Assembly (NCBI GenBank): GCA_963973975.1
Contig: CAXBCF010000018.1
Coordinates: 1-64,000 of the forward strand
Length of the DNA: 64,000 nt
DNA from: UBA1494_A sp963973975
Lineage (GTDB): Bacteria; Bacteroidota; Bacteroidia; Flavobacteriales_E; Vicingaceae
Direction of reading: 5' to 3'
In this document: piece by piece, positions 1 to 8,291 of the stretch
Numbering within the stretch: the first letter of the stretch is position 1
How the letters are laid out: every line of letters begins with the position of its first letter
Position numbers and translations under genes: made by a program
The notes under the pieces: generated by a model
Database searches by the model: none
What the model was told of the DNA's origin: nothing
Seen by the model: only the letters and a program-made list of their open reading frames with translations

Positions 1-438
1 GAGCAGTTACTTCAACCCATTTTTAGTTCAGATGTGCAGCAAGTTACTTGGTTTGCTTCAAAAAGTGCCACCCAATTTTTTTACAATGGTTTTGAATACA
101 GCATTCAACTCAATAATGATACGGTTTTTTATTTAGAAATGGCTTCTAGTTTCTGTAATTCAGAACGCGAAGCACTGGCAATTAATTTTGGAGAATGCCT
201 GTTGGAAATTCCAAACATTTTCACTCCAAACGGAGACGGCATTAACGATGTATTTCTATATGGCAATGCCGAAGGCAAAAACCTAGAAACCAAAATTTTT
301 AACCGTTGGGGAGAAAAAGTGATGGAGTGGAAAGGCAATAGCGGTTGGGACGGCCACGGCGTTCATGATGGCGTGTATTACTACCTCATAAAAGCAGATG
401 GGGAGGTTTTTAGAGGGACGGTTACTTTGGTGAGATAA
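1..438 (+). CDS. T9SS type B sorting domain protein, C-terminal fragment (5' end outside window)
   Basis: The frame is open from base 1, so this is the last 145 codons of a larger gene whose start lies outside the window. The final 80 or so residues form a gliding-motility-associated (CHU_C, type B) C-terminal domain: NIFTPNGDGIND, then IFNRWGEKVMEW, GWDGHGVHDGVYYYLIKA and a terminal GTVTLVR. In this family the domain directs the protein through the type IX secretion system to the cell surface, usually with a PorP/SprF partner; one such partner is encoded at 49179-50186. Nothing visible tells what the missing N-terminal part does. It is followed directly by a repeat element. Confidence 0.85.
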   Translation, partial: EQLLQPIFSSDVQQVTWFASKSATQFFYNGFEYSIQLNNDTVFYLEMASSFCNSEREALAINFGECLLEIPNIFTPNGDGINDVFLYGNAEGKNLETKIFNRWGEKVMEWKGNSGWDGHGVHDGVYYYLIKADGEVFRGTVTLVR

Positions 439-441
439 AAG

Positions 442-820
442 TGAATTACGAATTTGGAAATTACGAATTACGAAAAGGATAATTAATAATTACCAATTAC
501 CAATCTGTTAATTACAGATATGTTAAAAGTGACTTAAGTTAAGAGTAATAAATTGTTATTTTCGTTTGATTTGAAGCTTCTTGTCTAGCTTAAAAACTTT
601 GTGAACTTCGCGAAATTCTTTGAGTCCTTTGTGGTTATTATAATAAATTGAAAATTCAGCAGCAAAGTAGTTTAACCGCAATGATCGCTAAGTAGAACCG
701 CAAAGTTTTCAAAGTTTTACATAAAGGATAAAAAAACTACTATGTATTTTAATGGAATTTATTAAAAACTAATCTCAACTTTTAATTTTCGTAATTCGTA
801 ATTTCCAAATTCGTAATTCA
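442..820. repeat. Intergenic element bounded by perfect 35-bp inverted repeats
   Basis: Bases 442-476 (TGAATTACGAATTTGG...) are the exact reverse complement of 786-820. Between the arms lie about 309 bases with no convincing gene, including a stretch at about 563-628 that recurs at about 44227-44290, and AACCGCAA-type repeats at about 673-700. The element fills the gap between the left-edge T9SS gene and the convergent tsaC-like gene. It could be a MITE-like non-autonomous element, a long hairpin acting as a bidirectional terminator, or a fossil repeat. No target-site duplication or transposase is obvious. Confidence 0.7.
450..623 (+). repeat. Dispersed intergenic repeat, copy 1
   Basis: This stretch matches 44121-44286 almost base for base, with small indels. 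Shared blocks include GAATTTGGAAATTACGAATT, TTACCAATCTGTTA, GTTAAAAGTGACTTAAGT and TCGTTTGATTTGAAGCTT, continuing through the TAAAAACTTTGTG and TTCGCGAAATTCTTTG blocks. It lies inside the inverted-repeat element 442-820 and is non-coding. Confidence 0.75.
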
Positions 821-823
821 TCT

Positions 824-1438
824 TCAGTATTCCAATTCCCCATATCCTTGGCGGATAATTTCAGGAACACCACTTGTTAAATCTACAACAGTAGAGGCTT
901 GATTGTTTCCCATTCCACCATCAACCATTAAGTCAATTTGGTTTTGGTATTTCTCATAAATCAATTCAGGATCGGTGGTGTATTCTACAATTTCATCCTC
1001 ATCGTGTATGGAGGTGGAAATAATTGGACGAGTAAGTTTTTCAACAATCGAGCGACAAATATAATTATCGGGAACTCGAATTCCCAAGGTTCTTTTTTTA
1101 TTTTTAAAGAGTTTAGGAATGGTGTTATTGGCTTCCAAAATAAAAGTAAATGGACCAGGTAAATTGCGTTTTAACAGTTTAAACACACTTGTATTGAATT
1201 GCTTAGTGTATTCTGAAATGTGGCTTAAATCGTAAAAAACAAAAGAAAAATCTGACTTTTCTGCTTTCACACCTTTAATCTGAGCAACACGCTCAATTCC
1301 TTTTCGATTTTCTATGTCGCAACCCAATGCATAGATGGTATCAGTTGGGTAAATAATTACACCACCATCATTGATGCACTCAACTACTTGTTTTAAGTGC
1401 TTAGGATTTGGGTTTTCTTCATAGAGTCTTACAATCAT
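824..1438 (-). CDS. L-threonylcarbamoyladenylate synthase family protein (Sua5/YciO/YrdC)
   Basis: A 204-residue protein of the YrdC fold. The family makes threonylcarbamoyl-AMP from threonine, bicarbonate and ATP, the first step of the t6A tRNA modification; the YciO branch is less well defined. Visible signatures are GGVIIYPTDTIYALGCDI (about 25-42), the KxR-type stretch KKRTLGIRVPDN (about 113-124) and the P-I-I-S-T-S loop (about 138-143), followed by VVDLTSGVPEIIRQG near the end. The length and lack of a C-terminal Sua5 extension fit the short YrdC/YciO type. It lies 14 bp downstream of the transaldolase gene and is probably co-transcribed with it. Confidence 0.85.
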   Translation of the reverse strand: MIVRLYEENPNPKHLKQVVECINDGGVIIYPTDTIYALGCDIENRKGIERVAQIKGVKAEKSDFSFVFYDLSHISEYTKQFNTSVFKLLKRNLPGPFTFILEANNTIPKLFKNKKRTLGIRVPDNYICRSIVEKLTRPIISTSIHDEDEIVEYTTDPELIYEKYQNQIDLMVDGGMGNNQASTVVDLTSGVPEIIRQGYGELEY

Positions 1439-1452
1439 TTTAGGAGCTCTGC

Positions 1453-2106
1453 TTATTTATTTTTTGCGTGATCAGCTAAGAATTTCTCCAATCCAATGTC
1501 AGTTAATGGGTGATTCATCAATGCTGTAATCGCACTTAATGGACCAGTCATCACGTCGGCGCCAATTTTAGCACAATCAATAATGTGCATTGGATGACGA
1601 ATAGAAGCTGCAAGAATTTCTGTATCAAATAAATAGTTATCGAAAATGGTTCTAATTTCATCGATTAGGTTAATCCCATCTGTTGAAACATCGTCTAAAC
1701 GACCCAAAAATGGAGAAACATAAGATGCACCTGCTTTTGCAGCAATCAAAGCTTGTCCTGCACTAAAAATTAAGGTACAGTTGGTGCGAATTCCTTTCGA
1801 AGAAAAATACTTTATCGCTTTAATACCGTCTTTAATCATCGGTACTTTCACGACAATTTGAGGATGCAAAGCCGCTAAAGCTTCACCTTCTTTAATAATT
1901 CCAGCAAAATCTGTAGAAATTACTTCTGCACTCACATCACCGTCTACCACATTGCAAATGTCGATGTAGTGTTGTTTCACTTTTGCGTCTCCTTTTATGC
2001 CTTCTTTAGCCATAAGGGAAGGATTCGTTGTTACTCCATCTAAAATACCCAAATCTTGGGCTTCTTTTATTTGTTCGAGGTTTGCGGTGTCTATAAAGAA
2101 TTTCAT
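1453..2106 (-). CDS. Transaldolase / fructose-6-phosphate aldolase family
   Basis: A 217-residue TIM-barrel protein of the short transaldolase (TalC/FSA) family, which moves a dihydroxyacetone unit between sugar phosphates in the non-oxidative pentose phosphate pathway. The start MKFFIDTANLEQIKEA and TTNPSLMAKEG (about 26-36) are typical. The Schiff-base lysine is K87 in VVKVPM, and the HPMHIIDCAKIGADVMTGP stretch follows near 170. Length is normal for the family. Whether it is a true transaldolase or an FSA-type aldolase cannot be settled by eye. It is the first gene of a two-gene minus-strand unit, with a promoter candidate 26 bp upstream. Confidence 0.9.
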   Translation of the reverse strand: MKFFIDTANLEQIKEAQDLGILDGVTTNPSLMAKEGIKGDAKVKQHYIDICNVVDGDVSAEVISTDFAGIIKEGEALAALHPQIVVKVPMIKDGIKAIKYFSSKGIRTNCTLIFSAGQALIAAKAGASYVSPFLGRLDDVSTDGINLIDEIRTIFDNYLFDTEILAASIRHPMHIIDCAKIGADVMTGPLSAITALMNHPLTDIGLEKFLADHAKNK

Positions 2107-2131
2107 TTTTTGGGATTTATTTATTTTGTTG

Positions 2132-2163
2132 TAAAAGTAGGATGTTGAATTTGCTCAAGCAAA
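2132..2163 (-). promoter_or_regulatory. Candidate Bacteroidota promoter for the transaldolase-tsaC unit
   Basis: On the minus strand a TTTG (2160-2163) is followed after 20 bp by TACTTTTA (2132-2139), one mismatch from the Bacteroidota -7 consensus TAnnTTTG. The spacing matches the usual TTTG-to--7 distance. The predicted start lies about 20 bases before the ATG at 2106. Confidence 0.45.
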
Positions 2164-2204
2164 AAAAGTAATCAACAATTATGAGAGTTTAAGGCATAAA
2201 AAAT

Positions 2205-2300
2205 GGGTAAGCTACTTGCATCGCACCGCTACGACCACCTACCCTTGCTACCTTCCGGTCCTGGGGGATTCAGCAGGAGCTGGTCGTACAAGACTTACCC
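2205..2300 (-). ncRNA. ffs: Signal recognition particle RNA (4.5S type)
   Basis: The reverse complement begins GGGTAAG and ends CTTACCC, closing a long hairpin of about 96 nt. Its apical part contains CCAGGACCGGAAGGTAGCAA, which is the conserved SRP domain IV pattern (GGTCCGGAAGGAAGCAGCC in E. coli): the tetraloop and the asymmetric loop that binds Ffh. The plus strand shows only the complement, so the gene is on the minus strand. It is a stand-alone gene between the transaldolase gene and a non-coding stretch, with a well-placed promoter just upstream. Confidence 0.92.
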
Positions 2301-2304
2301 GCGA

Positions 2305-2333
2305 CAAAGTTACAAATTCTAAAGCGTTTCAAA
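2305..2333 (-). promoter_or_regulatory. Promoter of the SRP RNA gene
   Basis: On the minus strand TAACTTTG (2305-2312) is an exact match to the TAnnTTTG -7 element, and a TTTG lies at 2330-2333, 17 bp upstream, slightly closer than usual. The -7 box sits about 5 bases before the inferred RNA 5' end at 2300, which supports both calls. Confidence 0.6.
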
Positions 2334-2440
2334 AGCTTTAATCAATTATTTTATATGACTATCCGCATATATACCCAATAATCAATATGCTTATTTTAAA
2401 ATATTGAATTTCTATGTTCATTTTTTTGCTTCTCCAAAAA

Positions 2441-2479
2441 AACGAACCAAAAAAACGAACCAAAAAAACGAACCAAAAA
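2441..2479 (+). repeat. 13-bp tandem repeat, three units
   Basis: The unit AACGAACCAAAAA is repeated with an exact period of 13 (the C of ACGAACC falls at 2443, 2456 and 2469), followed by CCAAAAAAAGG. The period is not a multiple of three, so it is unlikely to encode a protein repeat. Confidence 0.75.
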
Positions 2480-2670
2480 AAGGAGACTTTTCCCAAATGA
2501 ATTCTTCTCAGTCCACGCTTTATCCATACCAGGCTGAGAAGACCACAATCAAAAAAAGGCGTTCCGCTTCGCTTCTCTGTCTTTCCTTTTTTTGCTTGTT
2601 ATTCATGGGGAAAAGAATATCAATGCAAAGCATTGATTGAATGTTCATTTTCATAAAAAGCATATAGCTA

Positions 2671-2765
2671 AAACCACATAGAAACTAGTTTTAAACATAG
2701 CGATTACTTTGTAAAGTAAAGCTTCTATGTTTTTCTTAGTTTTAAAATCTATGTATCTATGTGGT
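2671..2765. repeat. Imperfect long hairpin with ACCACATAGA / TCTATGTGGT ends
   Basis: The left end ACCACATAGA (about 2673-2682) is the exact reverse complement of TCTATGTGGT (2756-2765). Inside, TAGTTTTAAA and CATAG are partly mirrored by CTATG and TTTTAAAAT, with a perfect palindrome ACTTTGTAAAGT at the centre (2706-2717). It resembles the dispersed hairpin elements of Bacteroidota intergenic DNA; no gene is inside. Confidence 0.55.
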
Positions 2766-2865
2766 AAAAAATAATACTGGTTAAGCTACTTATACCATAA
2801 TAGCTATTTAATTTTGCTACACCATTTTTAATGCATAATTCGGGTTTAAACTTAATTTCGCAATT

Positions 2866-3684
2866 ATGATGAACGAAAAAACCTATTCTGGCAATTTAAG
2901 GAAAATGGACGTGAGCTATGCTGATCCAATTAAATATAGCTTAAAGTTAGGGGAAGAGCAAGTAGCAATGAACTCCTTTATAGGGAAATCGATAAGCTTG
3001 CAATATACTGGCTTGATTAATTGCATTAATTGCGGAAGAAAAACCAATAAATCTTTTGCTCAAGGATTTTGTTTTCCATGTTTTAGAGATGCACCACAAA
3101 ACTCCGAATGCATTATTCGACCAGAACTTTGTGAAGCGCACCTTGGAAAAGGCCGAGATCCGGAATGGGAAGAGCGAAACCACAATCAACCACATGTGGT
3201 TTACTTGGCAATTGCATCAGGAATAAAAATAGGCGTTACTCGAGCCACTCAATCGCCCAATCGTTGGATTGATCAAGGAGCTTGGAAAGCGGTGAAATTA
3301 GCAGAAACGCCGAACCGCTATTTGGCCGGTACGATTGAAGTTGAATTGAAAAAATTTGCATCTGATAAAACTGCTTGGCAACGCATGCTTAAAAATGAAT
3401 TGGCAGACGAAGTGGAAGTTTTAAAAACAAAAGCGGAATTACAAGAATTAATAGATAATCGCTTTAATCAATATGATTCCGCAGATGACAAGATTTATGA
3501 ATTTAACTACCCTGTAATTGCCTTCCCAACGAAAGTTAAGAGCCACAACTTAGATAAAGAACAGCTCTTGGAAGGAAAATTAATGGGAATAAAAGGACAG
3601 TACCTCATTTTTGAAGGAGGAGTAGTGATTAACCTCAGGAAGTATGCAGGCTATTTTGTTGAGCTTAAATCGATTGAAGCTTAA
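2866..3684 (+). CDS. DUF2797 domain-containing protein
   Basis: A 272-residue cytoplasmic protein matching the DUF2797 family by eye. An N-terminal part is followed by a cysteine-rich segment with C53xxC56 and C69xxC72 plus C82 and C89, likely to bind zinc. Next comes HVVYLAIASGIKIGVTR (about 109-125) and RWIDQGAWKA, which resemble the core of GIY-YIG nucleases; that link is inference. The C-terminal part (about 215-272) ends with GGVVINLRKYAGYFVEL. Function is not established. It stands alone between non-coding DNA and the six-gene surface module. A second ATG one codon downstream is an equally good start. Confidence 0.8.
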   Translation: MMNEKTYSGNLRKMDVSYADPIKYSLKLGEEQVAMNSFIGKSISLQYTGLINCINCGRKTNKSFAQGFCFPCFRDAPQNSECIIRPELCEAHLGKGRDPEWEERNHNQPHVVYLAIASGIKIGVTRATQSPNRWIDQGAWKAVKLAETPNRYLAGTIEVELKKFASDKTAWQRMLKNELADEVEVLKTKAELQELIDNRFNQYDSADDKIYEFNYPVIAFPTKVKSHNLDKEQLLEGKLMGIKGQYLIFEGGVVINLRKYAGYFVELKSIEA

Positions 3685-3881
3685 GAGCTTCATTTTAAGG
3701 GCTCTAAATTAGGTTATTAACAAACCGTTCAAAAGTTAATACAGATTTAACATTTAGGGTATTAAAAAAATACATGGTTTTTTCAACTTTGTCTTTGAAA
3801 AGTCAAGGCACCTATTCGCTAAAAACGAATTGATAAACGGCAGACGTTAATTCTAGTATAACGCAGATTGTTTTCAGCCAA

Positions 3882-6005
3882 ATGAAAGGATTATTTTTCT
3901 TCTTTACTTTTCTTTTTTCCCTGCTACTTGAAGCGCAGTCTTTTCAAGAGAAAGTTACTTCTTTGTCAAATGTTCGCCTTTCTGTAACCAATGTTGGAAC
4001 TTTTGGAAATGCTTTTAGAGGTTATAGAGATGGAACAACTAGACAGTCTTGTGAATATCCTGCTGGTTCAGGAGTCGAACATTTATTTGAATCGGGAATT
4101 TGGATTGGAGCAGTAAGAAATGGAGTAGAGTTAGTTTCCACTGCGGCAGTTGACGCACCACAAGGATTTAGAACTGGATCTTCAGGTTTCGAATTTACTG
4201 CTGAAGTTGGCTCACAACTTGAAGAGCAATCAAGTTTTAGAGATAGTCCATTTTTTTCTCCAAATGCTGTATCTCATCAAGATTATGTTACCACTTTTTC
4301 AGATAAAAATACGGTAGTACCAGGGACGAACATTCAAGTGGTGAATCATCAAAATCCACTTTTTGTACAAGTAAATCTGAAAACCTATAATTTTAATTTC
4401 GCTTTCAGTGACTTTGTTGTTTTTGTTGATATGGAAATTATCAATTTGGGTAATCAATCTGATGAAAATTTTCTAGACAGCCTATATTTCGGGTTGTGGG
4501 CAAATACCGTAGTAAGAAATATTAATGTCACACCACCAGGTTCAGGTGGTGCTGCTTTTTACAATAAAGGAGGCAATGGATTTATTGATAGTTTGCACAT
4601 GGCTTATTGCTATGATCACAGCGGCGATGTTGGGTTTACAAACTCCTTTATCGGACAAAAATTCTTTGGTGCAGAAGATAAGTTTGGTTTTCATCACCCA
4701 TCAATAGATAGTAGTTTTGAGTCAAACTACAATGCTTGGGAATTTAATAATCCGGGTACTGGAACTTTTCAGGCTCCAGCTGGCGATCGTCAACGCTACC
4801 AAAGAATGACAAGTGGTTTGGAAGATGTACCTTGTTGGACGGTAGATAATAATTGTGGCGTTGGTGGAACTTTTCAAGAACAATTAAACAGAGCAGGTAA
4901 CCGATCAGATATAGTTTCTATTGGACCATTTAGAGATTTTAAAAGTGGTGATACTATTAAAATTTCCTATGGATTTATACTTGCTCCAAAATTACAAGAT
5001 GGAAATCCAAATACTGATAATACACTTGCACAAAGAGCTAAATTTATTGAAAACGCTCAATTGGCTCAAACAGCTTATAACGGAGAAGATGCTAATTTTA
5101 ATGGAATTTTAGATGAAGGGGAAGATAAAGATGGAGATGGTAAAATAACAAGGTTTATACTTCCTTCTCCTCCTGACATTCCACGAACCAAAGTAGTAGC
5201 AAGTGATAAAAAAGTGGATATTTATTGGGCTGATAATGCTGAAGCTTCTATTGATCCCATTTCTCAAATTGAAGATTTTGAAGGGTATAGAGTTTACTTG
5301 AGTAAGTTCGGTTTTGATGTTACAGGAGTTCCTAATTTATTAAGAGACTTAGTTCCAATAGCGGAGTATGATATTAAAGGAAATGGATTCGCTAAGGAAA
5401 TAGGCTTAGATGCAATTAAGCTCGATGAGCCAATAACTTTTGATGACGATACAAATACTTATAAATACAAATATACCATCAATAATATATTAAATGGTTG
5501 GCAATATGCTGTTGCTGTTTCGGCATTTGATCGAGGAGATAAAGAACAAAATTTAGAACCTTTAGAGTCTTCACTTTTAGGCAATAATTTTAGGTTATTT
5601 CCTGGTAAAGAGGCCAATGAAGATTTAGAAAAAAATCAACCATTTGTTTATCCCAATCCCTATTATTTAGGTGCTGCATGGGAGGGGAAAAGTAATTTTC
5701 AAGAACAAAGCCGTAAAATAATTTTTGCAAACCTTCCTGAGCGTTGCTTAATTCGAATTTTTACCCCTGCAGGTGATTTAATTGATGAATTTGAACACAA
5801 TCAAAACTACAATGGGAGTGATATAAGGTGGTTCAATACATTTGGAGCTGAAAACTCTGATCAAAATACTTTTTCAAGTGGAGAACATGCTTGGGATTTG
5901 TTGTCTTCTTTTACCCAAATTTTAAGTCGTGGAATTTATGTTTTCGTAGTTGAAGACTTAGATAACGGAGAAATCAAAAAAGGAAAATTTACCATCATTA
6001 AATAA
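3882..6005 (+). CDS. Large secreted protein with T9SS-like C-terminal domain
   Basis: A 707-residue exported protein; residues 1-19 are a signal peptide ending near EAQS. I do not recognise a named N-terminal domain (TTRQSCEYPAGSGVEHLFESG region). Around 415-430 is a calcium-loop-like acidic stretch, DANFNGILDEGEDKDGDGK, similar to dockerin or thrombospondin-3 loops. Residues about 440-560 look like a fibronectin type III fold. The last 95 residues start FVYPNPYYLG and end GRG-like with GIYVFVVEDL and KKGKFTIIK, which resembles a type A T9SS sorting domain. It is the first gene of the surface module, 63 bp ahead of the next gene. Its role is unknown; a cell-surface or secreted structural or binding protein is inferred. 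Confidence 0.8.
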   Translation: MKGLFFFFTFLFSLLLEAQSFQEKVTSLSNVRLSVTNVGTFGNAFRGYRDGTTRQSCEYPAGSGVEHLFESGIWIGAVRNGVELVSTAAVDAPQGFRTGSSGFEFTAEVGSQLEEQSSFRDSPFFSPNAVSHQDYVTTFSDKNTVVPGTNIQVVNHQNPLFVQVNLKTYNFNFAFSDFVVFVDMEIINLGNQSDENFLDSLYFGLWANTVVRNINVTPPGSGGAAFYNKGGNGFIDSLHMAYCYDHSGDVGFTNSFIGQKFFGAEDKFGFHHPSIDSSFESNYNAWEFNNPGTGTFQAPAGDRQRYQRMTSGLEDVPCWTVDNNCGVGGTFQEQLNRAGNRSDIVSIGPFRDFKSGDTIKISYGFILAPKLQDGNPNTDNTLAQRAKFIENAQLAQTAYNGEDANFNGILDEGEDKDGDGKITRFILPSPPDIPRTKVVASDKKVDIYWADNAEASIDPISQIEDFEGYRVYLSKFGFDVTGVPNLLRDLVPIAEYDIKGNGFAKEIGLDAIKLDEPITFDDDTNTYKYKYTINNILNGWQYAVAVSAFDRGDKEQNLEPLESSLLGNNFRLFPGKEANEDLEKNQPFVYPNPYYLGAAWEGKSNFQEQSRKIIFANLPERCLIRIFTPAGDLIDEFEHNQNYNGSDIRWFNTFGAENSDQNTFSSGEHAWDLLSSFTQILSRGIYVFVVEDLDNGEIKKGKFTIIK

Positions 6006-6068
6006 TAAAATAACTAAAAATATATAAGACTAATCCTTTAATTTTTTAATCATCAAAACCCTTTAATT

Positions 6069-8240
6069 ATGAAAAAACTAGTACTCTCTTTAATCGGAAT
6101 TTTTACAATTGGGCTGCTCTCTGCGCAGACATACCCATTTGTAAGCATTAGTCAAATAACCTTTGTTGATTCACTAACATTGGCAAATTGTAGTGACTCT
6201 TCAGCATATCTTGGAGACACAGTAAGAACAGTTGGAATTGTAGTAACCGACGGAAATTTAAGTGAAGTAGCTTCTGGATCAATAACAGGAGGAAGCAGAC
6301 CTTTCATTACTTTAATCGATACAGCAAATAATGGTTCTCCAGGTCCATGGAAAAGCATCGTTGTAATGGGTGTTATTGCGGGTACCAGTAATCCTGAACC
6401 AGACATTGAAAATGCAGTTGCAGGTGATATTCTTGAAATTACAGGTATTATTGCACAATTCAACGGTTTAATACAGTTTCAACCTTTGAATAGTACTGCT
6501 ACAAATGTTTTAGGCTTTACCTCAGCACCTACATTTACTACTATTAGTGCCGGTGAAATTCAAGATAACCAACGAAGAAATATCTTAACTACAGGAGAAA
6601 AATACGAAGGAGCTTATGTTGAATTAAGAAACATGACAGTGACCTCAGTTAGTGTATTTTCGGGTGGAAGTAGATGTGAATTTACTGTACAAGATGCTGC
6701 AGGAAATCAAGTGTTGGTAGCTGATCGCTTTTTACCAATGCGTGTTAACGGCCAGACAACTGTTAACCCAAATTCACCAGATAGTATTGGTCGTTTAATT
6801 ATTCCTTCTATTGGAACAATCTATAACCACATCAGAGGAGTTATTTTCCAAGATGAAAATGGTTGTGCCGGTGGAGGCGCTTTTGCTGGTGGTTACGAAA
6901 TCAATCCAGTATATGCTTCAGATTTTGATAAAGCTGCACCACCTCCAGTAATTGAGAATATTGTGAGAAATCCACTGGTTCCTAATGCAAGTCAAACAGT
7001 ATCAATTACTGCTGATATTACTGATGCTGACGGTGTTGTTTCTTCAGCTACCTTGTTTTATTCAAGTGATCAAACTGCGGCTACAAACTTATTTTCTTCA
7101 GTTACAATGACAAATACTACTGGTGATGAGTATACTGCAACTATCCCTGCTTTTGCTTTAGATACGATTGTAAGGTATTATATTGAAGCTACAGATGATA
7201 GCAGTCAAACAACTAGTTCAAATATAGAATATTATACTGTTAGAGCGAATGGCTTATCAATTGTAGACCTTCAGTTAGTTCCTAGTTTTGCAACAAACGA
7301 TGCTTCTGCTTATGCAGGTGATACAGTTACTGTTACAGGTATTGTAACCGCTTCTTACCAGACAGGAGATTTAGGTTATTTATACATTCAAGAACCAAAT
7401 GCTACAGAATATGCAGGTATTTATGTAAATGGGGGACCTTTATCAATTTTTACATTAAGCAGAGGTGATGAGGTAACTGTTACAGGTGTTGTTCAAGAAA
7501 ACTTTGGATTTACTAGAATAAATGCTGATTCTGTTACAGCAACTACTAATACAGGAACAATTATACCAGTGACTTTAGATCCTTCTGATCCAACTTTGTT
7601 TGGATCTAATAATGCAGGATTAGAAAAGTATGAAAGTATGCTATTGAGATACGAGAACCCTTCTCTAACAGGACAAGTATTTGTTGTTGATACTACATTG
7701 ACATTTGCTGAGTATACTGTAGGATCAGGTTTTGGTGCTTCTGTTTCAGCTAGAGTTTTAGCTGGAAGACAAGTAAATGGACAAGCTCAAGGTTCTGCTG
7801 ATGTATCATACATTAACGATACTGCTGCTTGGGGTGCTAATTTGAATGTTACTCCAATTCAAGTTAGAACTAATATGAGTATGGATTATTTGGATGGAAT
7901 TCTTTATTATGCTTTTGGAAACTATAAATTAACTCCAAGAAACAATGCTGATTTTGCTAATCTAATTGTTTCAATTGAGGAAATCCAAACATCAACTATT
8001 GCGACTTCTATTTATCCTAACCCAACTTCAGATCGATTAAATATTCAAATTGATGAAACATATAAATTTTCTCAATTAAACATTCAATTGTTTGATTTAA
8101 ATGGAAGATTGGTTGTAGATACTAGAACTGCTAATAATTTAACCAATATTAATTTGTCAGGGCTTGGTAAGGGTGTTTACATTCTTAGAATAACTGATAA
8201 CAATGAGTTGATTAATACTTCAAAATTGATTTTACACTAA
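6069..8240 (+). CDS. Secreted T9SS type A protein with OB-fold-like repeats
   Basis: A 723-residue protein with a signal peptide (MKKLVLSLIGIFTIGLLSAQ). Two regions (about 50-220 and 405-490) share the pattern 'YxGDTVxVTGIVT ... GDExxVTGxVxxFxGxxxI', typical of OB-fold nucleic-acid- or sugar-binding modules in secreted proteins; a beta-sandwich segment (about 300-395) lies between. Residues 648-723 are a type A sorting domain: SIYPNPTSDRLNI, LFDLNGRLV, GLGKGVYILRI and a terminal KLILH. It should be exported by the T9SS and anchored or released at the surface. A strong hairpin terminator follows 8 bp after the stop, so this gene and 3882-6005 may be transcribed more than the downstream genes. 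Confidence 0.85.
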   Translation: MKKLVLSLIGIFTIGLLSAQTYPFVSISQITFVDSLTLANCSDSSAYLGDTVRTVGIVVTDGNLSEVASGSITGGSRPFITLIDTANNGSPGPWKSIVVMGVIAGTSNPEPDIENAVAGDILEITGIIAQFNGLIQFQPLNSTATNVLGFTSAPTFTTISAGEIQDNQRRNILTTGEKYEGAYVELRNMTVTSVSVFSGGSRCEFTVQDAAGNQVLVADRFLPMRVNGQTTVNPNSPDSIGRLIIPSIGTIYNHIRGVIFQDENGCAGGGAFAGGYEINPVYASDFDKAAPPPVIENIVRNPLVPNASQTVSITADITDADGVVSSATLFYSSDQTAATNLFSSVTMTNTTGDEYTATIPAFALDTIVRYYIEATDDSSQTTSSNIEYYTVRANGLSIVDLQLVPSFATNDASAYAGDTVTVTGIVTASYQTGDLGYLYIQEPNATEYAGIYVNGGPLSIFTLSRGDEVTVTGVVQENFGFTRINADSVTATTNTGTIIPVTLDPSDPTLFGSNNAGLEKYESMLLRYENPSLTGQVFVVDTTLTFAEYTVGSGFGASVSARVLAGRQVNGQAQGSADVSYINDTAAWGANLNVTPIQVRTNMSMDYLDGILYYAFGNYKLTPRNNADFANLIVSIEEIQTSTIATSIYPNPTSDRLNIQIDETYKFSQLNIQLFDLNGRLVVDTRTANNLTNINLSGLGKGVYILRITDNNELINTSKLILH

Positions 8241-8247
8241 TTTATTT

Positions 8248-8285
8248 ACTGCCCTTGGATACTATTCAAGGGCAGTTTTTTATTT
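8248..8285 (+). terminator. Intrinsic terminator between secreted protein and lipoprotein genes
   Basis: A perfect 10-bp stem ACTGCCCTTG (8248-8257) / CAAGGGCAGT (8267-8276) with a 9-base loop is followed directly by TTTTTTATTTTT. This is a textbook Rho-independent terminator, and the next start codon (8292) comes only a few bases later, so it sits inside an otherwise continuous gene cluster. Confidence 0.85.
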
Positions 8286-8291
8286 TTACTT

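Larger units (their letters stand above)
2303..2865. other. Non-coding stretch with simple repeats between SRP RNA and the DUF2797 gene
   Basis: About 560 bases without a convincing gene. It contains the SRP promoter, three tandem 13-bp units (AACGAACCAAAAA, about 2441-2479) and a long imperfect hairpin at 2671-2765. A 78-codon frame at 2404-2640 crosses the 13-bp repeat and looks like repeat-derived noise. Confidence 0.6.

Noticed and set aside
938..1162. Plus-strand frame across the TsaC-like gene
   Set aside because: It is the antisense shadow of a well-supported enzyme gene.
2205..2300. Possible structured RNA on the plus strand
   Set aside because: The conserved SRP loop (GGACCGGAAGG) appears only on the reverse complement, and the promoter is also on that strand, so the gene is minus-strand.
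2404..2640. 78-codon open frame after the SRP RNA gene
   Set aside because: It starts on a non-ATG codon, runs through a 13-bp tandem repeat that shifts reading frame every unit, and its product is low-complexity. It looks like repeat-derived noise.
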